Shown here one piece after another: positions 1-23,190 of a stretch of 64,000 nt of DNA (position 1 is the stretch's first letter; every line of letters begins with the position of its first letter). The notes below the pieces were generated by a model, which did not search any database, was not told the DNA's origin, and saw only the letters and a list, made by a program, of their open reading frames with translations. Made by a program: the position numbers and the translations under genes. The stretch lies in the NCBI GenBank assembly GCA_016717005.1, contig JADJUF010000008.1, positions 6,001 through 70,000 on the forward strand, given 5' to 3'. Source of the stretch: Myxococcales bacterium. Lineage in GTDB: Bacteria; Myxococcota_A; Polyangia; Haliangiales; Haliangiaceae.

Positions 1-1430
1 GCGGGCACCTCGCCGCCCTCGATCACCGAGGTCGTCGGTCGGCCGGCGCCGACGGTGGCCAGCTCGTCCGCCCGCGCCCGCGCCAGCGTCGAGCCGGCGC
101 CGTACCCGAACGCGATGTTGTCGGCGATCGTGGTCGAGAACAGGAACGCGTCCTGGGGGGCGTAGCCGATCGCCGCGCGCAGCTGCGCGAGCGGGATGGT
201 CGTGACGTCGTGGCCGTCGAGGAGCACCGTCCCCGCCGGCACCTCGAGCAGCCGGCACACCGCCTCGACCAGCGTGCTCTTGCCGCTGCCGGTGCGCCCG
301 ACGATGGCCGTGGTGGTGCCGGCCGGGATCACGAACGACACCCGGTCGAGCACGACCCGGTCGCCGCGGGTGACCGTCAGCCCGCGCAGCTCGAGCCCGC
401 CCCGCTTGGCCGCGGGCTCGGTGTCGGCCGCGAGGCCCGGGCCGGTGCCGTCGACGATCGTCGAGCGGGTCGCCATCAGCCCGGCCAGCCGGCTCCACGA
501 CGCCTGGCCGCGCTGCAGGAGCGACAGCATCCAGCCCAGCGCCAGGGTCGGCCACACCAGCCGGGCCAGGTACTGGGTCATCTCGACCAGCTCGTCGAGC
601 CCGAGCGCGCCGTCGATGTGGCGGCGGCCGCCGATGTAGAGCACGAGCACCATCGCGACCGAGCCGAGGCCGGCGAAGACCGGGCCCATGCCGCCGCGGA
701 TCCGGGTCATGACCATGTTGCGATCGAGCAGCTGGTGCGAGGACGCCGTGAACCGGGCCCGGCGCTCGTGCTCGAGCCCGTAGGTCTTGATCGCGGCGAT
801 CGCGGTCAGGTCCTCCTGGATCTCGTTGGACAGCGCGCCGAGCTGGGCCTGGACGCCGATCGAGGCCTTGTAGATGCGCTTGCCGAACAGCCGCCCGGCG
901 ACGACGATCATCGGGTAGGGCAGGCACGCGAGCAGGGTCAACGTCGGATCGATCCGGATCATCATCGTCAGCACGGTCGCGAACGCGAACGCGGTGTTGA
1001 CGATGTTGAGGATGCCGGCGCCCCACATCGCGCGGACGGTCTGGACGTCGTTGGTGAGCCGGGACATCGTGTCGCCGGTCGGGTGCGACGCGTGGTAGAG
1101 GCCGTCGAGCCCGAGCAGGTGGTGGAACAGGTCGCCGCGCAGGTCGTACTCGGCGGCGCGGGCGGCGTTGAAGATCCAGACCCGCGACAGGATCCGGGTG
1201 ATCGCCGTGGCCAGCGCGAACCCGACCATGGCCAGGCACAGCCACGGCACCCGGTGGTGCGGGTCGCCCTCGCCGAGCGCGACCACGACCTTGCCGGTCG
1301 TGACCGGGATGCCGAGGAACATGGTGTTGGTGAGCAGCAGCATCACCACCCCGCCCGCGACCGCGCCGCGGTAGCGCACCAGGTAGGACCACGGGCCCGG
1401 CGGGGCGGGTGGCGGCTCGGGCGCGGTCAC
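1..1430 (-). CDS. ABC exporter, fused permease/ATPase (MdlA/YheI type), C-terminus cut off by the window
   Basis: Reading leftward from a GTG at 1430, about 476 codons are open and run off the left edge. The first ~310 residues form a six-helix exporter permease with the coupling-type stretch SHPTGDTMSRLTNDV. A nucleotide-binding domain follows with Walker A GRTGSGKST (Lys about residue 384) and Q-loop YAPQDAFLFS (Gln about 426). The signature motif, Walker B and switch His lie outside the window, so roughly 110 residues are missing. The permease plus ATPase in one chain and the N-terminal architecture match half-transporter exporters of the multidrug/lipid type, which work as homo- or heterodimers in the inner membrane. 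The substrate cannot be read from sequence. It is divergent from the giant TPR gene, with about 230 bp between the starts. Confidence 0.88.
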   Translation of the reverse strand, partial: MTAPEPPPAPPGPWSYLVRYRGAVAGGVVMLLLTNTMFLGIPVTTGKVVVALGEGDPHHRVPWLCLAMVGFALATAITRILSRVWIFNAARAAEYDLRGDLFHHLLGLDGLYHASHPTGDTMSRLTNDVQTVRAMWGAGILNIVNTAFAFATVLTMMIRIDPTLTLLACLPYPMIVVAGRLFGKRIYKASIGVQAQLGALSNEIQEDLTAIAAIKTYGLEHERRARFTASSHQLLDRNMVMTRIRGGMGPVFAGLGSVAMVLVLYIGGRRHIDGALGLDELVEMTQYLARLVWPTLALGWMLSLLQRGQASWSRLAGLMATRSTIVDGTGPGLAADTEPAAKRGGLELRGLTVTRGDRVVLDRVSFVIPAGTTTAIVGRTGSGKSTLVEAVCRLLEVPAGTVLLDGHDVTTIPLAQLRAAIGYAPQDAFLFSTTIADNIAFGYGAGSTLARARADELATVGAGRPTTSVIEGGEVP

Positions 1431-1659
1431 TGCGGAGCCATACCCGACCGCCGCGGCCACGACAAGCCGGTCGGGGGCCGACTCGCCGGCGTTGTCGAGC
1501 GCCGGCGCACGAAAAGCGACGGCGGCCATCCGGACCGCGGTCGGCGGCGAGTTGAGCCAGCGCGCGCGTTGTCTGGCCGTCGGTCATGGCGGTAGCATCG
1601 GCGACGCGTTCGAGTCGCCGCGCGTGGGCGCGTGGCCAGCCCGTGCGCGCCCCAACGCC

Positions 1660-12981
<11,322 letters not shown>

Positions 12982-15553
12982 TCGCCGCGCGCGCCGCCAG
13001 CGCGAGCATCTGATCGTCGGCGCCGAGCAGCCCGCGCAGGAGCGCCGGCGCGGCCGGCGGGCACGCGGGGCCCAGCGCGCCCAGCGCCCGGATCGCCGCC
13101 GCCGCCAGCTCGGGGAAGGCCTGGTCGCGCGCGGCCGCGAGCAGCTCCGGGCCGGCCTCGGCGGCGCCGCGCTGCCCGAGCGAGGTCGCGGCGCGGATCG
13201 CCAGCTGCAGCGCGGTGTCGTCGGAGAACGCCTGGCCGCGCCAGCGGACGAACCGGGCCAGGAGCGCGCCGGTCACGCCGGGCCGCTCGCCGTAGGCCGC
13301 GATCGCGCGATCGCGCACCGGCAGCGGCACGTCGCCGTCGTCGATCCACCCGAGGAAGCGCGCGTCGAGCGCCGCGGTCGGGCACTGCGCCAGCGCCGCC
13401 ACCGCCTCGACCCGCACCGGCACGTGGACGTCGCCGTCGACCGCGGCGATCAGCGCGGCGCTCGGGCCGGGCCGCCCGCAGCGCTGGCCCAGGCCGGCCG
13501 CGGCCTGCTGCCGGATCGCCGGCCAGTGGTCGGCGCCGAGGACGTTGATCAAGGCCCGGTCGGCGGCGTCGGCGACGTCGCCGGTGACGCCCGGGGCCGC
13601 GATCGGAGCGGGCGCGCCGGCGCCGCCGTTCGCGAGGCCGCGGACCGCCTCGAGGCGGGTGCCCGGATCGGTCGCGTCGGTGAGCTCGGCCAGCACCAGC
13701 TGCGCCGCCGGCGCGCGGTTGTTGGCGAGGCCGCGCGCCGCCACCCGCGCCAGGGCGTGCCCGGCGGCCGAGTCGGGCAGGCGCTGCACCGTCGCCGCCA
13801 GCGTGCGCACGGCGGCGCCGTCGACGAGGGGCGCCAGGGCCGCCAGCGTCCGGTAGCGGAGCTCGTAGCTGGGCCCCGCGGCGGCCAGCGCGGCGGCCAG
13901 CGCGGTCGTCGCTACGGCCCGCGCGTCAGGATCGGCGGTCGCGGCGGCGCTGCCCAGCGCCCGCCAGAGATCGGCCGCCGCCGCCGGCTCGGCGGCGGTC
14001 TGAGCCGCCGCCACCAGGGTCGCGACCGGCACCATCGCCAGCGCCCGGGCCAGCTCGGCCCGCACCGCCCGGGGGCCGCGGCCCGCGCGCGCGATCAGGG
14101 CCGCGCGATCGGTCGTCGCCAGCGCCGCGATCGCGGCGCGCTGCGCGTCCTCGTCGCCGGCGCCGCCGATCAGCTCGAGCAGCGCGCCCTGGCCCTCGGG
14201 GCCCAGCGCCGCCAGGGTCGCCGCCGCGGTGGTCGCGCGCGCGCCCGGCAGATCGCCCGCGGCCAGCGCCGCCGCCAGCGGGCCGATCACCCCCGGGTCG
14301 CGGATCTGCGCCAGCGCCGCCAGCAGGCGCCGGCGGGCGTCGCCGGTCGCGCCCTCGAGCGCCGCCCGGATCGCCACCACCGCCGGCGCGCCGTGCGCGA
14401 TCAGCAGCCGCGCCGCCGACTCCGCCGCCAGCCCGCCGGCCACGACCTGCGCCGCCAGCACCGGCCCCGCGCCCTCGGGCGCCAGCTCGACGTCGGCCAG
14501 GACCGCGAGCTCCGCGATCGCCGCGCCGCCACGCCCGCGGTGCACGTCGAGCAGCGCGATCGACACGCACCCGTCGAGCGCCGTCGGCAGGACCGCGGTG
14601 TAGGCCTGGCCCGGCGGCGCGCGGCGCGCGATCGGATCGGGCACCTCGATCACCGCGGCCCCGGCGGCGGCGATGACCAGCAGCCGGGCCGGGCGCGCCC
14701 GGGTCGCGGCGCCGTCGCCCGACGGCACGATCCGGATCGCCGCGGCCTTGCCGCCGCTGACCGTGGTCCGGAAGTTCCAGACGGCGCCGACGCCGTCGTC
14801 GCGCTCGCCCGCGGTCCACGCCGTCGCCAGGTCGCCGTCGCCGAGCGCGCGCGGCGCGGTCAGCATGCTGGCGTCGGCGGCGCCGGCCGCCCGCGACGCG
14901 GTGGTCGCGCGGTACCACGCGGTCGCCAGGCCCGGGCCGGTGGGCTGGGCCGTCACCGTCGGCGCGCCCGCCGGCGGATCGATCCGCGCCGGCGGTGCCG
15001 CGACGAACCGGCGCCCGCGCTCGTCCCAGCGCTCGGGGAACAGCTCGAGCGGCACCCCGTCGCAGCGGCGCTGATCCCCTCGGGTCTGGAAGCGCACCAG
15101 CCCGCGCGCGTCGGCCACGACCCACTGCTCGTACTCGTCGTCGCCGCCGGGCCCGACCGGGCCGCGCCACAGCTCGGTCAGGGCCGCGCCCGGGCGGGTC
15201 GCGACCAGCGCGACCGCCTCCCAGCGCCCGGCGATGCGTGCGGTCGCCACCAGCACGCGCCGCGCTCCGAGCGCGCCCAGGGTCAGGCGCGCCTCGGTCA
15301 GCGCCCCCGAGCCGCCGAACGGCACCAGCTGCCCGCCGCCGCCGCCGCGCTCGATCACCAGCTGGCCGGGTGCGTCGATGCGCACGGCGTCGACCGCGCC
15401 GTCGCCGTCGACGTCGGCGGCCAGCTCGGCGGTCGGCGCCGCCAGCGCCAGGGTCGGCGCCGCCAGCGCGCCGAGGACGACGAGCGTTCGCATGGCGGCA
15501 GCCTACCGCGCCGCTTGCGGTGGGGCTCGATGAGCGATACGGAAACCGGCCCC

Positions 15554-16621
15554 ATGCACCGCAAGGCCGACTTCGCCTTCGACCTGCCGGCCGCGCAGAT
15601 CGCGCAGGCCCCGGCGGCCACGCGCGACGGCTCGCGCCTGCTGGTCGTGCGCGGCGCCGACCACGTCGACACGCGCTTCCCGGCGCTGCTCGACCACCTG
15701 CCGCCGGACCCGGTCGTCATCGTCAACGACGCCCGGGTCGTGCCGGCCCGGGTCCACTGCCACCGCCCCAGCGGCGGCGCGGTCGAGCTCTTGTTCGTCG
15801 AGCCCGATCCGACGCCGGTGCCGGCCGGGCAGGTGGCGTGGCGGTGCCTGGCCCGCGCCGGCGGCCGCCTGCACCCCGGCGATCCGCTGACGCCCGACGG
15901 CGATCCGTCGATCACCCTGACCGTCGCGTCGGCGCGCGGCGACGGCGGCGCCCTGGCGATCGCGGTCCCGGCCGCCGGCCCCGGCGACGTCTTCGGCCTG
16001 CTCGACCGGGTCGGCGAGCTGCCGCTGCCGCCGTACATCGCCCGGGCCGACGGCCCCGCGGCCGACGATCGCGAGCGCTACCAGACCGTCTACGCGCGCA
16101 CGCCCGGCGCGGTCGCGGCGCCGACCGCCGGCCTGCACCTGACGCCGGGCCTGCTCGACGCGATCGCCGCGCGCGGCGGCACGCTCGCGCACGTCACGCT
16201 CCACGTCGGGCTCGGCACGTTCGCGCCGGTGCGGGTCGACGACCTCGCCGCCCACGCCATGCACGTCGAGCGCTTCGACGTCCCGGCCGCGACCGCGGCG
16301 CTGGTGGCCTCGGGCCGGCCGATCGTCGCGGTCGGCACGACGGTCGTGCGCGCGCTCGAGAGCGCCGCCACCGGCCCGCGCCAGGTCGCGGTCGGCCCCG
16401 GCGCCACCGGGCTGTTCATCCGGCCCGGCACCGGCTACCGCTTCCAGATCGTCGATGCCCTGGTCACCAACTTCCATCTCCCGGAGTCGACCTTGCTCAT
16501 GCTCGTCAGCGCCTTCGCCGGGTACGACCGCGTGATGTCGGCGTACCGCCACGCCGTCGCCGCCGGCTACCGCTTCTTCAGCTACGGCGACGCCATGCTG
16601 CTCGAGCGCGAGGCCCCGTGA
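15554..16621 (+). CDS. queA: S-adenosylmethionine:tRNA ribosyltransferase-isomerase QueA
   Basis: The protein transfers and isomerises the ribosyl group of AdoMet onto preQ1 in tRNA, giving epoxyqueuosine. The conserved start is MHRKADFAFDLPAAQIAQAP. The family landmarks VIVNDARVVPAR, VAAPTAGLHLTPGLL, HVTLHVGLGTFAPVR and VTNFHLPESTLLMLVSAFAG are all present in order. From the ATG at 15554 the length is 355 aa, matching the usual ~350. An in-frame ATG at 15530 with a nearby G-rich stretch would add eight residues and cannot be excluded. The stop overlaps the GTG of tgt by 4 bp (GTGA), so the two queuosine genes are probably translationally coupled. Confidence 0.97.
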   Translation: MHRKADFAFDLPAAQIAQAPAATRDGSRLLVVRGADHVDTRFPALLDHLPPDPVVIVNDARVVPARVHCHRPSGGAVELLFVEPDPTPVPAGQVAWRCLARAGGRLHPGDPLTPDGDPSITLTVASARGDGGALAIAVPAAGPGDVFGLLDRVGELPLPPYIARADGPAADDRERYQTVYARTPGAVAAPTAGLHLTPGLLDAIAARGGTLAHVTLHVGLGTFAPVRVDDLAAHAMHVERFDVPAATAALVASGRPIVAVGTTVVRALESAATGPRQVAVGPGATGLFIRPGTGYRFQIVDALVTNFHLPESTLLMLVSAFAGYDRVMSAYRHAVAAGYRFFSYGDAMLLEREAP

Positions 16622-17715
16622 AGGTCGATCTCCCCACGACCGGCTTCCAGCTCGAGCTCACCCACGCGCTCGGCAACGCCCGGGCCGGGTGGCTGCACAC
16701 CCCGCGCGGCTCGATCCCGCTGCCGGTGTTCATGCCGGTCGGCACCCAGGGCTCGGTCAAGGCCATGACCCCGGGCGAGCTCGAGGCCGAGCCCCTCGAC
16801 GCCCGGATCATCCTCGGCAACACCTACCACCTGTTCCTGCGGCCCGGCCTCGAGGTCATCGGCGCCGCCGGCGGGCTGCACCGGTTCGCCGGCTGGACCC
16901 GGCCGATCCTCACCGACTCGGGCGGCTTCCAGGTGTTCAGCCTGGCCGGCATCAACAAGATCGACGACGACGGCGTCACGTTCCAGAGCCACATCGACGG
17001 CAGCCGCCACCGGCTCACGCCCGAGGTCTCGCTGCACATCCAGGGCGTGCTCGGCAGCGACATCGCGATGGCGTTCGACCAATGCCCGCCCGGCGACGCG
17101 CCGCCGCCGGTGCAGGAGCAGGCGCTGGCGCGGACGACCGCGTGGGCCGCGCGCTCGGCCGCGGTCGCGCGTCCGCCCGGGCAGGCGCTGTTCGGGATCG
17201 TCCAGGGCGGCGTCGACCTCGAGCGCCGGGCCCGCCACGCCGAGTCGATCGTGCCGATCGGCTTCGACGGCCACGCCATCGGCGGGCTGTCGGTCGGCGA
17301 GCCGATCCCGGAGATGTACCGGGTGCTCGACGCCTTCGCCCACACGTTGCCGTTCGAGCGGCCGCGGTACCTGATGGGGGTCGGCACCCCCGCCGATCTC
17401 ACCCGCGGGGTCATGGCCGGGGTCGACATGTTCGACTGCGTCATGCCGACCCGCAACGCCCGCAACGGCAACCTGTTCACCTCCGAGGGCCGGGTCGTCA
17501 TCACGAACGCCAAGCATCGCAAGGACTTCGGGCCGATCGACCCCGCGTGCCCGTGCATGACCTGCGCCCGCCACTCCCGCGCGTACCTGCGGCACCTGCA
17601 CGTCGCCAAGGAGATCCTCGCCTCAAGGCTGGCAACGCTTCACAACCTCACGTATTACGCACGCCACATGCGGGCGCTGCGGGAGCAGATCTTGACCGAG
17701 GGGCAGCCCATCTAA
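16618..17715 (+). CDS. tgt: Queuine/preQ1 tRNA-ribosyltransferase Tgt
   Basis: The enzyme exchanges guanine-34 for preQ1 in tRNAs with GUN anticodons. The 365-aa chain carries the active-site segment ILTDSGGFQVFSL, the base-recognition loop GLSVGEP, the nucleophile segment DMFDCVMPTRNARNG, and a zinc site made by CPCMTC plus a downstream Cys/His in RHLHVAKE. The GTG start at 16618 lies in a 4-bp overlap with the queA stop. Gene order queA-tgt-yajC-secD-secF is the arrangement known from proteobacteria, which supports all five calls. A 237-bp gap before yajC holds no recognisable gene. Confidence 0.98.
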   Translation: MKVDLPTTGFQLELTHALGNARAGWLHTPRGSIPLPVFMPVGTQGSVKAMTPGELEAEPLDARIILGNTYHLFLRPGLEVIGAAGGLHRFAGWTRPILTDSGGFQVFSLAGINKIDDDGVTFQSHIDGSRHRLTPEVSLHIQGVLGSDIAMAFDQCPPGDAPPPVQEQALARTTAWAARSAAVARPPGQALFGIVQGGVDLERRARHAESIVPIGFDGHAIGGLSVGEPIPEMYRVLDAFAHTLPFERPRYLMGVGTPADLTRGVMAGVDMFDCVMPTRNARNGNLFTSEGRVVITNAKHRKDFGPIDPACPCMTCARHSRAYLRHLHVAKEILASRLATLHNLTYYARHMRALREQILTEGQPI

Positions 17716-17952
17716 CCAGGCCCGACTGGCTGGTCCGGTAGGCCTGACCTGGTCCGCGCCCCACAGGCGGGCAGGGCCAGGCCCTCCACCTGACCGAAGA
17801 TCCAGCGTGGCGGGATGTCGCAGGGACCTTGTGGTCATGGCCGGCCGTCCGTACGGCTTGACCCCCGCGGGACCGGGTGCTACTCACCCACAACTTTTTC
17901 GGGAACTTGGTTCGGCCCGGCCGGATCGCACGTCGCACCTAGGAGAGCCACC

Positions 17953-18291
17953 ATGGCCGCCATGCAGATGCCCATCATGATGCTGCTGATCTTCGGAGTC
18001 TTCTGGCTCCTGATCATCCGGCCGCAGGCGAAGAAGCAGCGCGAGCATCAGGAGATGCTCAGCAAGCTCGGCAAGGGTGCGGTGGTGATCACGCGCGGCG
18101 GCATCATCGGCACGATCACCGGCGTGCAGCCCGGTGAGGTCGTCGTCCTCGAGATCCAGGAGAAGGTCCGCGTCCGCGTGCCGCGCGCGTACATCGAGAA
18201 CACCTGGTCGGCCAAGTCCGACGACAAGGGCTCCGACAAGAGCTCCGGCAAGGACGAGGCCAAGGGCAAGGACGAGTCCAAGGCCGCCTGA
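17953..18291 (+). CDS. yajC: Sec translocon accessory protein YajC
   Basis: This is a 112-aa single-span membrane protein. The start ATG at 17953 is preceded by AGGAG at good spacing. A hydrophobic segment (MMLLIFGVFWLLIIRPQ) is followed by the family hallmark KKQREHQEMLSKLGKGAVVITRGG split over residues 25-50, and by GIIGTITGV. The C-terminus is a Lys/Asp/Ser-rich tail that is longer and more charged than usual. YajC joins SecDF in the holotranslocon; secD follows after 62 bp in the same direction, consistent with one operon. Confidence 0.96.
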   Translation: MAAMQMPIMMLLIFGVFWLLIIRPQAKKQREHQEMLSKLGKGAVVITRGGIIGTITGVQPGEVVVLEIQEKVRVRVPRAYIENTWSAKSDDKGSDKSSGKDEAKGKDESKAA

Positions 18292-18353
18292 GCTCGCCGA
18301 CGCTTCGCTTCGCCCGGGCCCTCGGTCCGGTTGACTGGTCTTCGAGGTTGCTA

Positions 18354-20265
<1,912 letters not shown>

Positions 20266-20322
20266 TCGACCCCGGCTCGGCTCCTCACGACTGACTACTG
20301 GCCACGCGCAGAAGGACCTCCC

Positions 20323-21588
20323 ATGGCGGCCTCCGACCACAACTTCCGCTACCTCGTCAAGCCCGGCACCGATTTCGGGTTCGTCTCCAAGTTCCGGATC
20401 TGGATGCTGCTGTCGACCTTGCTGGTCGCGGTCAGCATCGGCTCGCTGTTCGTGAACAAGGCCGTCCGCGGCAGCTACATGAACTGGACGATCGACTTCA
20501 AGGGCGGCACCGAGATCGTCTACGCGTTCCGCGACAAGAACAAGCCCGACACCTACGTCCACGCTGACGCCGCCAAGGTGCGCGCCGCGCTGGCCGACGC
20601 CGGCGCCGATGGCTTCGACGTGTCCGAGATGACCTGGACCCAGGAGGTCGGCGACCGCGAGGTCACCGTGCGCGGCACGATGATCCGCACGCCGAGGTTC
20701 GGCGCGACGACGCCCGAGCAGAAGAAGTCGGCGGGCGACGCGTTCGCCGCCAAGTTCGCGGACCGCGGCATCGACTCGATGCAGTGGTCGGGCGATCGCC
20801 TGTTCGTGCGCTCGACCGGGCACATCACCGACGTCGAGGCCGCGCCGGTGTTCACCGCCGCCGGGCTCGAGGTCAAGGCCTGGGGCGACAGCGCCAAGCT
20901 CTACGACACCCCCGACGAGGGCACCGGCGAGTACCGCCAGACGTTCGCGCTCAACGGCCTCGACCGTCAGTACGAGCTGGTCCTCGAGCAGGCGCTGCCG
21001 GACGTCGACGTCGTGACCGAGGCGTCCTCGCAGGTCAGCGCCAAGGCCGGCGCCGATCTCCGCAACGACGCGATCAAGGCGCTGTTCTACGCCATGCTGC
21101 TCATCACCCTGTACCTCGCGGTGCGGTTCGACATCCGCTACGCGCCCGGCGCGATCTTCGCGACGTTCCACGACGCGATCATGGTCGTCGGCGTGTTCTC
21201 GGTGACCTGGACCGACGTGTCGCTGACCTCGGTCGCGGCGCTCCTGACCGTCATCGGCTTCTCGGTCAACGACACCGTCGTCATCTTCGACCGCATCCGC
21301 GAGAACCAGATCAAGCTCAAGGACAAGAAGCTCGAGCGCATCGTCGACATCTCGCTCAACGAGGTCGTCGTGCGCTCGATGCTGACCTCGTGCACGGTGT
21401 TCGCGGTGACCCTGCTGATGAACCTGTTCGGCACCGGCCTGGTCCGCAACTTCGCGTTCGCGATGAACGCCGGCATCATCACCGGCGCGTACTCCTCGGT
21501 CTTCCTGGCGCCGCCGGTGTTCCTGTGGATCGCCAAGCGCTACTACAGCGGCCCGACGACCGGCCGCGGTCGCCCCTCGGCGGCCTGA
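20323..21588 (+). CDS. secF: Protein translocase subunit SecF (421 aa)
   Basis: SecF pairs with SecD. The ATG at 20323 follows an AAGGACC ribosome-binding sequence. TM1 is followed by WTIDFKGGTEIVYAF, then a periplasmic region, and then five more membrane helices with the conserved GFSVNDTVVIFDRIREN and a repeat-like ALFYAMLLITLYLAVRFD. At 421 aa it is about 100 residues longer than the E. coli protein. The excess lies in the first periplasmic domain (about residues 80-200), as seen in some other Deltaproteobacteria-type SecF proteins. A GC hairpin follows the stop. Confidence 0.97.
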   Translation: MAASDHNFRYLVKPGTDFGFVSKFRIWMLLSTLLVAVSIGSLFVNKAVRGSYMNWTIDFKGGTEIVYAFRDKNKPDTYVHADAAKVRAALADAGADGFDVSEMTWTQEVGDREVTVRGTMIRTPRFGATTPEQKKSAGDAFAAKFADRGIDSMQWSGDRLFVRSTGHITDVEAAPVFTAAGLEVKAWGDSAKLYDTPDEGTGEYRQTFALNGLDRQYELVLEQALPDVDVVTEASSQVSAKAGADLRNDAIKALFYAMLLITLYLAVRFDIRYAPGAIFATFHDAIMVVGVFSVTWTDVSLTSVAALLTVIGFSVNDTVVIFDRIRENQIKLKDKKLERIVDISLNEVVVRSMLTSCTVFAVTLLMNLFGTGLVRNFAFAMNAGIITGAYSSVFLAPPVFLWIAKRYYSGPTTGRGRPSAA

Positions 21589-21596
21589 TCGATCGG

Positions 21597-21614
21597 GCCC
21601 GCGGCAGCGCGGGC
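21597..21614 (+). terminator. GC hairpin just after secF, possible operon end
   Basis: Nine bases after the secF stop, GCCCGCG and CGCGGGC form a perfect 7-bp stem around a GCAG loop. There is no T-run, so factor-independent termination is uncertain. The position at the end of the queA-secF cluster is what suggests a terminator role. Confidence 0.35.
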
Positions 21615-21720
21615 TGAGGGCAGGGCGGGCGCGCGCGACCAACGGTTGAGGGCGAGTCGGCGCGCGACGAACGGCCGCGCCGCCGTGCGCAGCGGCGCGG
21701 CGGTCGTGTACCGTGAGCGG

Positions 21721-22473
21721 ATGCAGCCCACGTCGCCCGCCCTCGTCACCGGTCCCAGCCGCGGCGCCGCCATCGGGCTGCTCGTGTGCGCGCTGTTCAT
21801 CGCGATCGGCACGGTGACGCGCAGCTGGTTCACGATCGACGCCGGACGGGTCGAGGCCGGCATGGGACTGGTCGGCAGCTACATGTGCCACGCCGAGGAC
21901 GGCGGCTCGGAGTGTCGCGGCACGTGGCTCGATCTCGAGGTCCACGGCGCGCCCAAGGATCTGTACGCGGCCCGGCTCCTGACCTTCGCCGCGGGCCTCG
22001 CCGCCGCGGTCATGGCCGCGCTGATCGGCGCGCTGGCGCTCGGGGGCCGGCGCATGGCCCGGGTCGCGCTGTTCATCGTCGCCGGCGTGGCGATCGTCGG
22101 CGGGCTCTACGTGATCGTGCGGGTGTTCTCCGAGTCGCACGGGCGCATGGGCCCGTCGCTCGGCTACTCGGCGATGCTGGCGATGGCGGGGTCGATCGCC
22201 GCGGTCGTGGTGGCTGCGGTCGGGCTCGCGCCAGCGCGGGCCGTGCCGACTGGCGGGTTCGGCTACGGTCAGCCGCCGGGCTATGGCCAGCCCGGGCCGG
22301 GTTACGGCCAGCCCGCGCCGGGCTACGGCCAGCCCGGGCCGGGCTACGGCCAGCCCGGGCCCGGCTACGGCCAGCCGCCGGCCGCCGCGATGTGTCCCCG
22401 CTGCCAGATCCCGACCCAGTTCGTCGCCCAGTACCAGCGCAGCTACTGCGGCCGCTGCCAGCAGTACGTCTGA
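21721..22473 (+). CDS. Four-helix membrane protein with GYGQP repeats and C-terminal zinc ribbon (250 aa)
   Basis: The ATG at 21721 was chosen because the first hydrophobic helix (about residues 17-35) follows directly. Four membrane spans fall within residues 1-170, with a Cys-containing extracytoplasmic loop after the first (YMCHAEDGGSEC). A Pro/Gly/Tyr/Gln linker follows with six GYGQP copies. The end of the protein is a short zinc-ribbon-like motif, MCPRCQIP...YCGRCQQYV. The layout of membrane bundle, flexible PGYGQ linker and cytoplasmic ribbon is common among uncharacterised myxobacterial proteins. I do not recognise a specific family, and its placement after secF may be incidental. Confidence 0.8.
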   Translation: MQPTSPALVTGPSRGAAIGLLVCALFIAIGTVTRSWFTIDAGRVEAGMGLVGSYMCHAEDGGSECRGTWLDLEVHGAPKDLYAARLLTFAAGLAAAVMAALIGALALGGRRMARVALFIVAGVAIVGGLYVIVRVFSESHGRMGPSLGYSAMLAMAGSIAAVVVAAVGLAPARAVPTGGFGYGQPPGYGQPGPGYGQPAPGYGQPGPGYGQPGPGYGQPPAAAMCPRCQIPTQFVAQYQRSYCGRCQQYV

Positions 22474-22526
22474 GCCGCCACGCCGCCCGCGTCAGCGCTT
22501 GCGACGCTCCCGCTGGAACGCGGTCC

Positions 22527-23033
22527 TCAATCCTCGGCGTGATGATCGGCCCAGGCCGAGATCAGCTCGAAGTCGTCGACGATCCGCGAGTGGTAGTGGC
22601 CCCACACGTTCGAGATCATCACCATCGACCCCCGTGACAGCTGTGGCGTGAGGTACAGCGCGAAGTACTTCGCCTCGGTGCCGTCCTCGACGTCGCCGAC
22701 GGCCTCGAGCGGCAGCCCCGACACCGGGCACAGCAGCTCGCACACCGTGCCGGCCGGCAGCTCGAGCCCGGCCTTGCGCGAGTCACCGTGGATCGGCGAC
22801 AGGTGCACGTCGCCCTCGAGGCCAGCGCCCCGGACCCGGATCGTGACCGCGGGCTGGTCGTCGAACGTGACGTCGGACACGCCGACCAGGTTGTCGCCGC
22901 GGGGCCCGTAGGCCTGGGTCACCACCACGACCACGTCCACGTCTTCCCCATCGGAGACGCTGACGCTGGGGTCGGAGACCGCGCGGTGGTTGCCAGTGAC
23001 TCGCAGGCGTTGCCGGTCGGTGGGTTCGGTCAT
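22527..23033 (-). CDS. Conserved hypothetical cytoplasmic protein (168 aa)
   Basis: The start is ATG at 23033 (MTEPTDRQRLRV), and the frame ends at 22527. The protein is acidic, with no signal peptide or membrane span. It looks like an all-beta domain: VDVVVVVTQAYGPRG, VTIRVRGAGLEGDVHLSPIHG and a CELLCPVSGLPL segment whose two Cys could bind metal. The tail ISNVWGHYHSRIVDDFELI is His/Trp-rich and looks conserved. It is convergent with the 4-TM gene (53-bp gap) and divergent from the DR-repeat gene (157 bp). I cannot name the family. Codon use is as expected for a real gene. Confidence 0.72.
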   Translation of the reverse strand: MTEPTDRQRLRVTGNHRAVSDPSVSVSDGEDVDVVVVVTQAYGPRGDNLVGVSDVTFDDQPAVTIRVRGAGLEGDVHLSPIHGDSRKAGLELPAGTVCELLCPVSGLPLEAVGDVEDGTEAKYFALYLTPQLSRGSMVMISNVWGHYHSRIVDDFELISAWADHHAED

Positions 23034-23190
23034 GTCGGGGCAAGGTCGCCACGGGCCGCAGGTCGGCGCAAGGGCCGACCGACCGATTCCGGGGTCGCGA
23101 CCCCCGCCATGGCCGGGCTCGCCGATCTGCGATTCCCCACACTTCGCGATTGCAGGGCCCGGCAAGCACCTTGCATCATTAGCCCGAGTG

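Noticed and set aside
196..1595. Plus-strand frames over the ABC transporter.
   Set aside because: They are antisense to a chain with a perfect Walker A and Q-loop and show no motif of their own.
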